Of a stretch of DNA of 6,204 nt, positions 1 to 6,197 are shown piece after piece. The notes beneath the pieces are model-generated. The model was not told the DNA's origin. It worked only from the letters and a program-made list of their open reading frames with translations, and searched no databases. The stretch spans positions 1 through 6,204 of the forward strand of contig JAJAYX010000509.1 in assembly GCA_026785985.1 (NCBI GenBank), written 5' to 3'. Position 1 is the stretch's first letter. Every line of letters begins with the position of its first letter. The position numbers and the translations under genes are program-made. The DNA comes from Rudanella sp. Lineage in GTDB: Bacteria > Bacteroidota > Bacteroidia > Cytophagales > Spirosomataceae.

Positions 1-2247
1 CGGCAGTTGCCCCCCCGAAATATCTTTGAAGGCCGATTCTGCACCCGTTTCTTCAAGTGGAACGGGCGCGTTTTTAAACGAGATATACTTACCATCTGTG
101 TAGGCCAGTGCGCCATTGACCGAGAGATGCTCGTTTAGTCTGATGTTCCCATCCAGTTCAACACCGATCACCCGCACCCGCTCGGCATTGGCCAGATAGC
201 CTCTGTTTACCCCAACCTCAGCGGTCTGAACCTGCGTCTGGAAGTCCTTTATATCGGTGTTGGGAACCGCAATATTTAGTATACTGCGCGGAGTCGGGGA
301 GGTCTTCACGCCAATTTCCAGGTGGGTTACGTATTCTGGTTTGATTCGTGCCAGATCAATCAACACCTCACCATTTGCTGTGGGCAGGCCGCCCAGATTA
401 ACACCAACAGGTTTGTAGCTGTTCGAGTACGTGGCAAAGGCATTAATCTGCCGGGTTGGCTTGTAGGCCAGCGTCAGTTGGCCGGAGACATTGTTTTCTT
501 CTACATTAACCTTAAACGCCTGGTTAGTATAAATGGTATTTTTCAGGGCCAACAAGGCAGCATCGGTTGTTTGCAGGCCACCGTAGGTCTGTCGGTTGTA
601 ATCCACATCTTTCTGGTCATAATTGAAGCGCAGGCCCGGCAGCAAGTGCCATTTACTGGTAATGGCCCAGTCGAGCTGACCAAACACTGCCCCACCGAAA
701 CTCCGGAGACTTGAGGTGGTTTTTGTGCCGAATCCATCCAATAAACCAGGGGTTTTCCACAAAGGGCTGGTTGAACTCTGCGAAAACCGCCATTGTGCCG
801 CACCCGACTCTTCTGTATGGACAGGATCGGTAACCAGATCCTGTCCAATCGCGAAAACGCCGATAACACCGCTCAGGCGAGAAGAGAAAGTGCCTGCATA
901 CCGAATTTCCTGCGTCCACTGTTCATGTCTCGATGTGGCTGCCGATTTGGAAAGAACGGGCAGGCCAGTGAAGTCCCGGTCGTTTGAGGGGTCCCAGTTC
1001 CAGTAGCGCCAGGCAGTGGTTGAGGTGAGCGTACCGTTCCCGACTTTTGCATCCACATTGAGCGATATACCCCCCAGTTCATTGTTCGACCGCCAGGGTG
1101 TATCGTGGTCAATCACCCGGTCAAAGGGATTCTGGCTTGGCAGTTTATAATTGAGGTCGGCAATGATCTGATTAAACTGCCAGTAGGCCGCCCGTTTTGT
1201 TGTCACTACACCCGCAACCACCTGCGCATACCCATCTGGCTTTTGGCTCGAAACATCGCCCGCCAACGTGATTTTGAGGTTATCCGTCGGGGTAAACAAC
1301 AACTGTCCCCGAAATCCTAAATTATTCAGATCATTCACGGGTTTCTCGGTGGCCACATTATAGAGCAGGCCATTACGCTGCGTGCCGGAAAAGGAGATAC
1401 GCCCGGCCAGTTTTTTACTCAACGGTCCGGTGAGCGAGCTTTTTGCCTGAACGTAGCCATAATTACCATAGCTCACCTCAAAACTGGCTCCAGGTTCAAA
1501 ACTGGCTGCACGGGTGGTTATGTTGAACGCACCAGCGGTCGTATTTTTGCCAAACAGTGTTCCCTGGGGGCCGCGCAAGACCTCAATTTGCTCAATGTCA
1601 ATGAAATCGAGGGTTGTGGCAGCCGGGCGGGCATAATACACTCCATCCACATAGAAACCCACCCCCGGATCAATCCCGTCGTTGGTAAGCCCAAAAGTGG
1701 ACCCCAGACCCCGGATGTTGAGCGTGGTGTTGCGCGGATTCGATGAATAAAGCTGAACAGTCGGCACCAGTTCTTTCAATCGGTTCACGTTGAACGCCCC
1801 GGCATCTTCGGCAACGGCACCCCGCACCACCGAGATCGGAATAGGAACATTCTGGGCTGATTCCTGCCGCCGTCGGGAGGTGATCACCACGTCGGACAAC
1901 TGAGTTGACCCCTCGCCCAGTTTAATGTCGATGTTGTCGCTGCTGATTAGCACTTCGTTTGTTTGATAACCAACAAAAGAAACAATCACCGTGAATGGAA
2001 GTTTTTGACCTGTGATCAACGTAAACTGCCCGTTCTCATTCGTTGAGGAACCGTTGGTGGTGCCTTTAATGGACACCGTGGCACCAACAAGTTTTTTATT
2101 GGTACGTGCGTCGATCACTCGTCCCGATACGGTGGCATTAATAACGGGGGCATTTTGTGCAGGCAAAAGCAGGGGAATAAGCAATGCCCCCAGTAAAAAA
2201 ATAGATGTTAAAACCTGCGTCATGATTATGTGTGATTTTTGTAACAT
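1..2247 (-). CDS. TonB-dependent outer-membrane receptor (3' end cut by window edge)
   Basis: The minus-strand frame is open from the start to base 1 with no stop, giving 749 codons of an unfinished gene. The protein should sit in the outer membrane and import a ligand (perhaps a siderophore or other metal complex) using TonB energy. In order it shows a Sec signal peptide ending LLLPAQ (about 1-31), a carboxypeptidase-regulatory-like beta-sandwich (about 39-120, GRVIDARTNKKLVGATVSIKG), a TonB-box-like DVVITS (119-124), and a plug (about 130-248) with RGLGS, YVDGVYYARP and IEVLRGPQGTLFGKNT. Barrel strands rich in aromatic residues follow. The last in-window residues (AYTDGKY...FKDISGGQLP) are typical of a late barrel stretch, so about 100-150 residues are probably missing. 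The ATG at 2247 is preferred because it puts a Lys in the signal n-region; the ATG at 2223 is the alternative (741 codons). An in-frame TAG lies upstream. It resembles siderophore-type receptors more than SusC, which is longer, but the substrate cannot be read from sequence. Confidence 0.93.
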   Translation of the reverse strand, partial: MLQKSHIIMTQVLTSIFLLGALLIPLLLPAQNAPVINATVSGRVIDARTNKKLVGATVSIKGTTNGSSTNENGQFTLITGQKLPFTVIVSFVGYQTNEVLISSDNIDIKLGEGSTQLSDVVITSRRRQESAQNVPIPISVVRGAVAEDAGAFNVNRLKELVPTVQLYSSNPRNTTLNIRGLGSTFGLTNDGIDPGVGFYVDGVYYARPAATTLDFIDIEQIEVLRGPQGTLFGKNTTAGAFNITTRAASFEPGASFEVSYGNYGYVQAKSSLTGPLSKKLAGRISFSGTQRNGLLYNVATEKPVNDLNNLGFRGQLLFTPTDNLKITLAGDVSSQKPDGYAQVVAGVVTTKRAAYWQFNQIIADLNYKLPSQNPFDRVIDHDTPWRSNNELGGISLNVDAKVGNGTLTSTTAWRYWNWDPSNDRDFTGLPVLSKSAATSRHEQWTQEIRYAGTFSSRLSGVIGVFAIGQDLVTDPVHTEESGAAQWRFSQSSTSPLWKTPGLLDGFGTKTTSSLRSFGGAVFGQLDWAITSKWHLLPGLRFNYDQKDVDYNRQTYGGLQTTDAALLALKNTIYTNQAFKVNVEENNVSGQLTLAYKPTRQINAFATYSNSYKPVGVNLGGLPTANGEVLIDLARIKPEYVTHLEIGVKTSPTPRSILNIAVPNTDIKDFQTQVQTAEVGVNRGYLANAERVRVIGVELDGNIRLNEHLSVNGALAYTDGKYISFKNAPVPLEETGAESAFKDISGGQLP

Positions 2248-2286
2248 GTGGTTGATTGTGAATAATCCCTATACTCCCGGTTTTAG

Positions 2287-2312
2287 ATAGACTATTAGTA
2301 CTTATAGTCTAT
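2287..2312. promoter_or_regulatory. 26-bp dyad, candidate operator upstream of the receptor gene
   Basis: Perfect 9-bp arms ATAGACTAT (2287-2295) and ATAGTCTAT (2304-2312) flank an 8-bp centre whose inner six bases AGTACT are themselves palindromic. The whole 26 bp is therefore symmetric except for one T/T pair (2296/2303). It lies about 40 bp upstream of the preferred receptor start and about 145 bp upstream of the divergent DUF2490 gene. Its length and symmetry fit a binding site for a dimeric repressor or activator. As RNA it would form an AT-rich hairpin without a following U tract, so a terminator is unlikely. The regulator is not identifiable; it does not match the usual Fur box pattern. 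Confidence 0.5.
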
Positions 2313-2367
2313 TGATTTAATAGGATTTGTAAAGAAAAAGCTATCTTGCCGACAGTTCCAACTTTAG

Positions 2368-2402
2368 TTGATAAGATTAGTCTGAATCACCTAATATTCT
2401 TG
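2368..2402 (+). promoter_or_regulatory. Weak candidate promoter for the DUF2490 gene
   Basis: A TTG at 2368-2370 is followed after 24 bp by TATTCTTG (2395-2402). The latter matches 5 of the 6 defined bases of the Bacteroidota -7 element TAnnTTTG. It would place transcription start near 2408 and leave a leader of about 50 nt before the ATG at 2456. The spacer is slightly longer than the usual range, so this is a tentative call. Confidence 0.25.
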
Positions 2403-2455
2403 ACACACTATCAACTGTTCACGGAATTATTCTATTCACTTCTTTTTTTTAAAGT

Positions 2456-3190
2456 ATGAAGCAATTTGTATTCATCTCGTTTATCGTATTGTTTTCGTTG
2501 CCGGGAGCAGCCCAAACGCCCAAAACTGTGGTTCAGGAGCAACAGGCATGGCTCGGTTATCTTAACCAAACCCGGTTCAGCAACAAATGGGGATTCTGGG
2601 GCGAAGTTCATCTTCGCCGGGTTGATTTTCTTGATCGCTGGAACCAGCAACTATATCGGACCGGGCTAACCTATTATCTGGCCGACAATATTCGGTTCAC
2701 AGCGGGCTATGCGTTCATCTCCTCTCACCTCTATCCCAGCAACATAACCCGCCCAGAACACCGCCCGTGGCAACAAATCTGGTGGTCGGGTCGGAGCGGG
2801 CGGCTTAATTTGACGCAGTGGGTGCGGGCCGAGCAGCGGTTTAATCACCGCGTGAAGGGCGATCAGCTAGCCGATGGATACGGTTTTAACTGGCGGTTTC
2901 GGTATAATTTTCTGGTGCAGGTGCCACTAAAAGGGGAGACCATTCAGCCGGGGGTGCTGAACGCGGTTCTCCAAAACGAAACCTTTATCAATGCAGGAAA
3001 ACAGATCACCTACAACTACTTCGACCAGAACCGATTTTTTGTCGGGCTGTCCTATCCTGTCCGAAAAAACCTGCTGCTACAGGGTGGCTACATGAATTTA
3101 TTCCAGCAAACGGCAGCCGGAAACACGTTCGTCAGTAACCATACGGCCCGCCTGTTTGTGTTCCACACGCTCGATTTAAGGACAAGGTGA
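2456..3190 (+). CDS. DUF2490 domain-containing outer-membrane beta-barrel protein
   Basis: This 244-residue protein has a Sec signal peptide (about 1-20, ending LPGAAQ). The mature part has alternating hydrophobic and polar stretches with many Trp, Tyr and Arg residues, as in outer-membrane beta-barrels. It fits DUF2490, a family widespread in Bacteroidota. Supporting stretches are QAWLGYLNQTRFSNKWGFWGE (about 30-50), RPEHRPWQQI (99-108), RAEQRF (124-129), RFRYNFLVQVPL (147-158), NETFIN (174-179) and DQNRFFVGLSY (190-200). Length is normal and the frame is intact. The function of the family is not established, and no catalytic motif is visible. No clear Shine-Dalgarno precedes the ATG; a run of T lies just upstream, which is usual for this phylum. 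The gene diverges from the TonB receptor across the dyad-bearing region and converges on the hydrolase gene with 8 bp between stop codons. A shared regulator with the receptor is possible but only inferred. Confidence 0.88.
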   Translation: MKQFVFISFIVLFSLPGAAQTPKTVVQEQQAWLGYLNQTRFSNKWGFWGEVHLRRVDFLDRWNQQLYRTGLTYYLADNIRFTAGYAFISSHLYPSNITRPEHRPWQQIWWSGRSGRLNLTQWVRAEQRFNHRVKGDQLADGYGFNWRFRYNFLVQVPLKGETIQPGVLNAVLQNETFINAGKQITYNYFDQNRFFVGLSYPVRKNLLLQGGYMNLFQQTAAGNTFVSNHTARLFVFHTLDLRTR

Positions 3191-3198
3191 ATCCGGGT

Positions 3199-4134
3199 TT
3201 AATCTAAAAACTTCCGAATAATCCGCACTGATTCTTTGGGTAATTCTTCCATCGGCACATGACCCGCGTTGGGCATGATCACGAGGGTGTCGTTGGGTAA
3301 ATCACGGTGGAAATGGTAGGCATTGTCAACCGGAATCAGGAAATCCTTCGCTCCCCAAAGAACGAGTGTTCGCTGACGGAGTGTGGGAATCTTGAGGTAC
3401 GTTGAATCGCTCATGGACGAACCCATTCGGGAAACAAATGCTTTGCGGTTACCCTCGCGCAAGGCCATATCCATATATTGGTCAATAAGGGCGTTGGACA
3501 CACGGCTGTCGTCGGCATAGACGTTGCGGATGCTTTTTTCGATCAGTGAACGGGGTGTTATGTTCACCAATAAATCCTTCAGAATAGGCACCCGCGCTAA
3601 CCGGAAGGCAATCGGTACGCTTTTCGATTGTAGTGGATATCCACCCGCGTCAATCAGAATCAGGTTTCTAACCGCATTCGGATAGGCCAGCGCGTATCGC
3701 CAGGCAATGCCCCCGCCCAGCGAATTGCCACCCAAATTGCAGTGTGATACGCCGATTTCAGTTAGAAAATCGTGGAGAAAACGGGCATAATACACCATCG
3801 AATAATCGTTGTCTCGATTTGGGCCGGTAAGCCCGTAAGCAGGCAGGTCGAGCCGGATCACGCGGTGGTCTTTGGTAAGATCGGTAGCCCAGCCATCCCA
3901 CGTTAATAAGGAGGCTCCTGTGCCGTGCAATAATACCAGTGGAACAGAGTCTGTGCGTGGCCCCTCGTCACGGTAGTGAACAGACAGGCCATCGACATCC
4001 ACAAAACGTGAGGCTACGTTGGCATATTTGGCTTTGAGGGTTTCCACTGGGACATCGGCCCGGTAGTTCGCGACGACAATAGCCACTACAAAACCAAGAA
4101 TAAACAGGGCTGCCCAACCTAAAATTCGTTTCAT
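3199..4134 (-). CDS. Membrane-anchored alpha/beta hydrolase
   Basis: This is an alpha/beta-hydrolase-fold enzyme of 311 residues when started at the ATG at 4134. The frame can be read one codon further to a TTG at 4137, which is unlikely to be the true start. An N-terminal hydrophobic helix (about 3-23) after Lys-Arg reads as a signal anchor, so the catalytic domain probably faces the periplasm. Visible motifs are the oxyanion-hole HGTGAS (70-75), the nucleophile elbow GGNSLGG with Ser138, the acid in WGAKDFLIPV (Asp264) and the base in NAGHVPMEE (His292). A helical cap lies between about 165 and 235. The triad is complete, so an active hydrolase is expected. The general pattern is close to C-C bond hydrolases (MhpC/BphD-like) and epoxide or ester hydrolases, but the substrate cannot be assigned. 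It is the last gene of a probable three-gene minus-strand operon, 66 bp after the 2H phosphoesterase gene. No clear terminator is visible in the 8-bp convergent gap. Confidence 0.92.
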   Translation of the reverse strand: MKRILGWAALFILGFVVAIVVANYRADVPVETLKAKYANVASRFVDVDGLSVHYRDEGPRTDSVPLVLLHGTGASLLTWDGWATDLTKDHRVIRLDLPAYGLTGPNRDNDYSMVYYARFLHDFLTEIGVSHCNLGGNSLGGGIAWRYALAYPNAVRNLILIDAGGYPLQSKSVPIAFRLARVPILKDLLVNITPRSLIEKSIRNVYADDSRVSNALIDQYMDMALREGNRKAFVSRMGSSMSDSTYLKIPTLRQRTLVLWGAKDFLIPVDNAYHFHRDLPNDTLVIMPNAGHVPMEELPKESVRIIRKFLD

Positions 4135-4155
4135 CAAGTTACGGTTTTAAACTAC

Positions 4156-4206
4156 AATGCATAATGCATTATAGGCTGACGCATTACTACACAGTATGCA
4201 TTACAC
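4156..4206. repeat. Short ATGCATT-like repeat cluster between LigT-like and hydrolase genes
   Basis: AATGCATAATGCATT (4156-4170) is palindromic apart from its central base and contains two near-tandem ATGCAT words. Further GCATTA words follow at 4181 and 4198, giving GCATTA three times at 15-17 bp spacing, with a fourth at 4224 inside the gene. The last copy overlaps the stop codon of the 2H phosphoesterase gene. It could be a binding array or chance sequence in an AT-rich gap. No promoter of Bacteroidota type is evident here. Confidence 0.35.
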
Positions 4207-4755
4207 ATTCAACCCCCACTCCTGCATTACTTCCCAGGTTTTGCCGTTGTATTTGAACAACGAGAGCGCGTTGGCAGTGAAGGAGCGTTGGTAGGTTTGT
4301 TCGGAGAAGTAAGCCCAGGCCTGGGGAAAAATGGGTCGTTTTAAATCCTTGAAAGCCACGGTCATGTGCGGGTGATAGGGTTGATAATCGGGCACAACAC
4401 CCAAATAATAATGCACATACAGTTCAAGTTCTTTCTGCAAGGCCACGAGTTCATTATTGGCGTCAACCTCCACAAAAAGAACTTTCTGATCGAATCGGTT
4501 GAAGCCGGTTAACCGAAGGTCAAACGTCGATTGTGCATCGGCAAACTCACTCAAAGCCGAGAAATCGGGTCGGGTACTCCGAAAGGGGGGAATCAGGGGC
4601 ACATGCGGGGGCGAAGTGAGTGCGTGTCCCGCTCCGAAGCGTTCTAACGCCTGCTGTTTAAACGCCGTTACTTCCTGCTGGATAGGCTCTGGCGGAAGCA
4701 GCCCTATAAAATAAAGTTGCTCGGCATTAGCCTGTTTTCCTGGTTGTTTTTTCAT
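4201..4755 (-). CDS. 2'-5' RNA ligase family protein (2H phosphoesterase)
   Basis: This 184-residue protein is of the LigT/2H phosphoesterase superfamily, whose members act on 2',3'-cyclic or 2'-5' phosphodiester bonds of RNA or nucleotides. The fold pattern is visible. There is an early strand YFIGLLPPEPI (15-25), a first histidine motif SPPHVPLIPPF (48-58), a central strand KVLFVEVD (91-98), and a second histidine motif YHPHMTVAF (127-135). The second motif is the canonical H-x-T (His130, Thr132). The first reads H-V-P (His51, Pro53), so the Thr/Ser expected two residues after the histidine is replaced by Pro. A single base change ACC to CCC could produce this. Activity may therefore be altered. 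No signal peptide is present, so it is cytoplasmic. It lies 42 bp downstream of the OsmC gene and 66 bp upstream of the hydrolase gene, suggesting co-transcription. Its biological substrate is unknown. Confidence 0.9.
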   Translation of the reverse strand: MKKQPGKQANAEQLYFIGLLPPEPIQQEVTAFKQQALERFGAGHALTSPPHVPLIPPFRSTRPDFSALSEFADAQSTFDLRLTGFNRFDQKVLFVEVDANNELVALQKELELYVHYYLGVVPDYQPYHPHMTVAFKDLKRPIFPQAWAYFSEQTYQRSFTANALSLFKYNGKTWEVMQEWGLNV

Positions 4756-4797
4756 GACTCACTAATCTATCTTCTCAAAAAAACGTAACTAAACTGT

Positions 4798-5232
4798 TTA
4801 CGCAACCTTCCATTGAATTGTTACGTCCTGAACTAAATCGGGGTGCAGGCTAATGGCAACCGGGCATGTATCAGCAATTTTCTCAAGACGGGTTCGGGTT
4901 GTCTCATCGGGCATAAACGAGATTCCATCCTGTTCGGCACAGAGCGTAAGGTCAATGACAATTTTGGCAATCTTGCGGGGCGGCTCGGCACTCATCACTT
5001 TGGTAATGTCCATTGTGCTGCCAGTCAGTTCGATACCATCGCGCCGGGCAAAAATAGCCATAGTTGTCAGGATGCAGGTTCCCAGGGCATTGGCGACCAG
5101 ATCGGTTGGGGAGAAAGCCTCGCCACGACCCTGATTGTCGGTGGGGGCATCGGTGTTAATGTGTGTACCCGACTGAATGTGGGTACAGTCGGAGCGAAGT
5201 CCGCCCAGATACTCAACGTGAATTGTAGCCAT
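4798..5232 (-). CDS. OsmC family protein (probable thiol peroxidase)
   Basis: This 144-residue cytoplasmic protein belongs to the OsmC/Ohr superfamily, whose members reduce organic hydroperoxides with a pair of cysteines. Both family cysteines are visible: the peroxidatic candidate in ALGTCILTTM (Cys53) and the resolving candidate in ADTCPVAISLHP (Cys123). The typical GRGEAFSPTDLVANALGTC stretch (35-53) is present, with Glu38. HP followed by a short final strand (TIQWKV) ends the protein, as is usual. Two further cysteines, Cys16 and Cys98, are not family hallmarks. Length is normal. Motifs fit the general OsmC/YhfA-like group better than Ohr, but the sub-family cannot be settled by eye. It is the first gene of the probable minus-strand operon and diverges from the gene at 5351 across a 118-bp region containing a good -7 element. 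A role in peroxide stress is inferred from the family only. Confidence 0.93.
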   Translation of the reverse strand: MATIHVEYLGGLRSDCTHIQSGTHINTDAPTDNQGRGEAFSPTDLVANALGTCILTTMAIFARRDGIELTGSTMDITKVMSAEPPRKIAKIVIDLTLCAEQDGISFMPDETTRTRLEKIADTCPVAISLHPDLVQDVTIQWKVA

Positions 5233-5251
5233 AGTCTATTCAGTAAATGCC

Positions 5252-5259
5252 CAAACATA
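5252..5259 (-). promoter_or_regulatory. Candidate -7 promoter element for the osmC-led operon
   Basis: On the minus strand this reads TATGTTTG, a perfect match to the Bacteroidota -7 consensus TAnnTTTG. It lies about 20 bp upstream of the OsmC start codon, which would give a very short leader of roughly 14 nt. No clean TTG is found at the normal distance for a -33 element; a T-rich stretch occupies that place. Confidence 0.45.
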
Positions 5260-5301
5260 AACCACGCAATACCGTTAACCTAAAAACGGGCAAACATTTT
5301 A

Positions 5302-5331
5302 TTGTAGATTACTCTTTTTTGCTTATTTTTA
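5302..5331 (+). promoter_or_regulatory. Candidate promoter for the gene at 5351
   Basis: TTG at 5302-5304 is followed after a 19-bp spacer by TATTTTTA (5324-5331), which matches the Bacteroidota TAnnTTTG element at all but the last base. The spacing is right for the -33/-7 pair. Transcription would start near 5338, about 13 nt before the ATG. Confidence 0.45.
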
Positions 5332-5350
5332 GTTCCTGAAATACAAGGTC

Positions 5351-6130
5351 ATGCGAAGTATATATAAAATAGCAAGTATTGGGGTATTCTCATCGCTGCT
5401 TTTGAGCAGTACGAGCCATGCCCAATTGAAGTCAACGGCTGATTCCGAAGAAGATAATTACCAGTCGGTGACTACGTTTGGTGTCACAACAAACACGAAT
5501 TCTGGCCTGTTAGGCGGGTTTGTGTTTCGTCAAAGCAAGCGGCTGCCCAGCACATTTCTGGGTCGGCCACACTATCGTTATCTGGCGGTTGAAGTTGTTA
5601 ATATGAAACATCCCAAAGAGGTACAACAGTCGGTGAATTTCAGCGGCTCGCGGTTTACCTACGGGAAAGAAAATTATCTGTTCGTTGTCAGGCCGCAGTA
5701 TGGGCGCGAAATTTCCCTGTTTCAGCGGAGTACCGATGAAGGTATTTCGATAAACGCCATAGTGGCGGCCGGCCCGTCGCTGGGCATCGTTAAACCCTAT
5801 TATGTTGAAGTGAACGAAGGGAATAACCGGACTCGTATCGTACCGGCAGCAAGCCTCAACGGCAGTCCGGGTCAACCGGGGACGGGTGCGCAGCCAACTG
5901 GATCGGGGGGCTTTTTCCGGGGTTTTGATGAATCGAAACTTGCCGTTGGTGCCAACGTGAAAGTAGCTCTGAACTTTGAATTGAGTGCCTTCCGCAATAA
6001 CACAACGGGTTTGGAGATCGGTTTTCTAGCCGAACTATTTCCCCAGCAAATCACCATTATGACGGGTGCCGACAAACGGGCTTTTTATTCATCAGGGTAT
6101 ATCACCTTGTTTTTTGGGTCAAAAAAATAA
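5351..6130 (+). CDS. Secreted protein of unknown function, probable outer-membrane beta-barrel
   Basis: I do not recognise a named family for this 259-residue protein. It has a clear Sec signal peptide (MRSIYK, a hydrophobic core, and SHA-Q with cleavage after about residue 24) and no lipobox cysteine. The mature part shows repeated amphipathic strands. Examples are FGVTTNTNSGLLGGFVFRQ (43-61), YRYLAVEVVNM (75-85), NYLFVVRPQYGR (108-119), SINAIVAAGPSLGIV (133-147), LAVGANVKVALNFELSAF (197-214) and a terminal SSGYITLFFGSKK. This fits a small beta-barrel of the porin-like or OMP_b-brl kind. A Gly/Pro/Ser-rich stretch (171-187, NGSPGQPGTGAQPTGSG) probably forms an extracellular loop or linker. 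The ATG at 5351 is chosen because it begins the signal peptide directly and has a candidate promoter just upstream. The gene is transcribed alone and ends at a strong terminator. No link in function to the divergent OsmC gene is evident. Confidence 0.85.
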   Translation: MRSIYKIASIGVFSSLLLSSTSHAQLKSTADSEEDNYQSVTTFGVTTNTNSGLLGGFVFRQSKRLPSTFLGRPHYRYLAVEVVNMKHPKEVQQSVNFSGSRFTYGKENYLFVVRPQYGREISLFQRSTDEGISINAIVAAGPSLGIVKPYYVEVNEGNNRTRIVPAASLNGSPGQPGTGAQPTGSGGFFRGFDESKLAVGANVKVALNFELSAFRNNTTGLEIGFLAELFPQQITIMTGADKRAFYSSGYITLFFGSKK

Positions 6131-6155
6131 GACAACTTTAGTGGCGATACAAGAA

Positions 6156-6197
6156 GAGCGCGGGGAATATCCTCGCGCTTATTGTTTTTTTTTTTTT
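6156..6197 (+). terminator. Rho-independent terminator after the gene at 5351
   Basis: A hairpin pairs GCGCGGGG (6158-6165) with CCTCGCGC (6171-6178) across a 5-nt AATAT loop, with one G-T pair and one extra A-T pair at the base. After ATTG comes a run of 13 T (6185-6197). It begins 26 bp after the stop codon of the gene at 5351, as expected for an intrinsic terminator on the plus strand. Confidence 0.88.

Noticed and set aside
322..1320. Several plus- and minus-strand open frames of 64-130 codons within the receptor region
   Set aside because: They overlap the long receptor frame, which has recognisable domains, and they lack family motifs or coherent start signals. They are shadows of that frame.
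3188..3201. Possible bidirectional terminator between the convergent DUF2490 and hydrolase genes
   Set aside because: The gap is only 8 bp and no stable hairpin with a T tract could be drawn here.
4135..4137. TTG as the start of the hydrolase gene
   Set aside because: The ATG immediately after it gives the same protein with one residue fewer and a normal Met-Lys-Arg start.
5231..5240. ATAGTCTATT at the OsmC start, identical to one arm of the dyad at 2304-2313
   Set aside because: Only a single arm is present, it overlaps the start codon, and no opposite arm lies nearby, so a shared operator is not supported.
4843..5283. A 146-codon plus-strand open frame opposite the OsmC gene
   Set aside because: The opposite strand encodes a full OsmC protein with both cysteines. 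The plus-strand translation is low in recognisable structure and is antisense shadow.
5510..5875. A 121-codon minus-strand frame opposite the secreted protein gene
   Set aside because: The plus-strand frame has a signal peptide, promoter and terminator. The minus-strand translation has no recognisable features.
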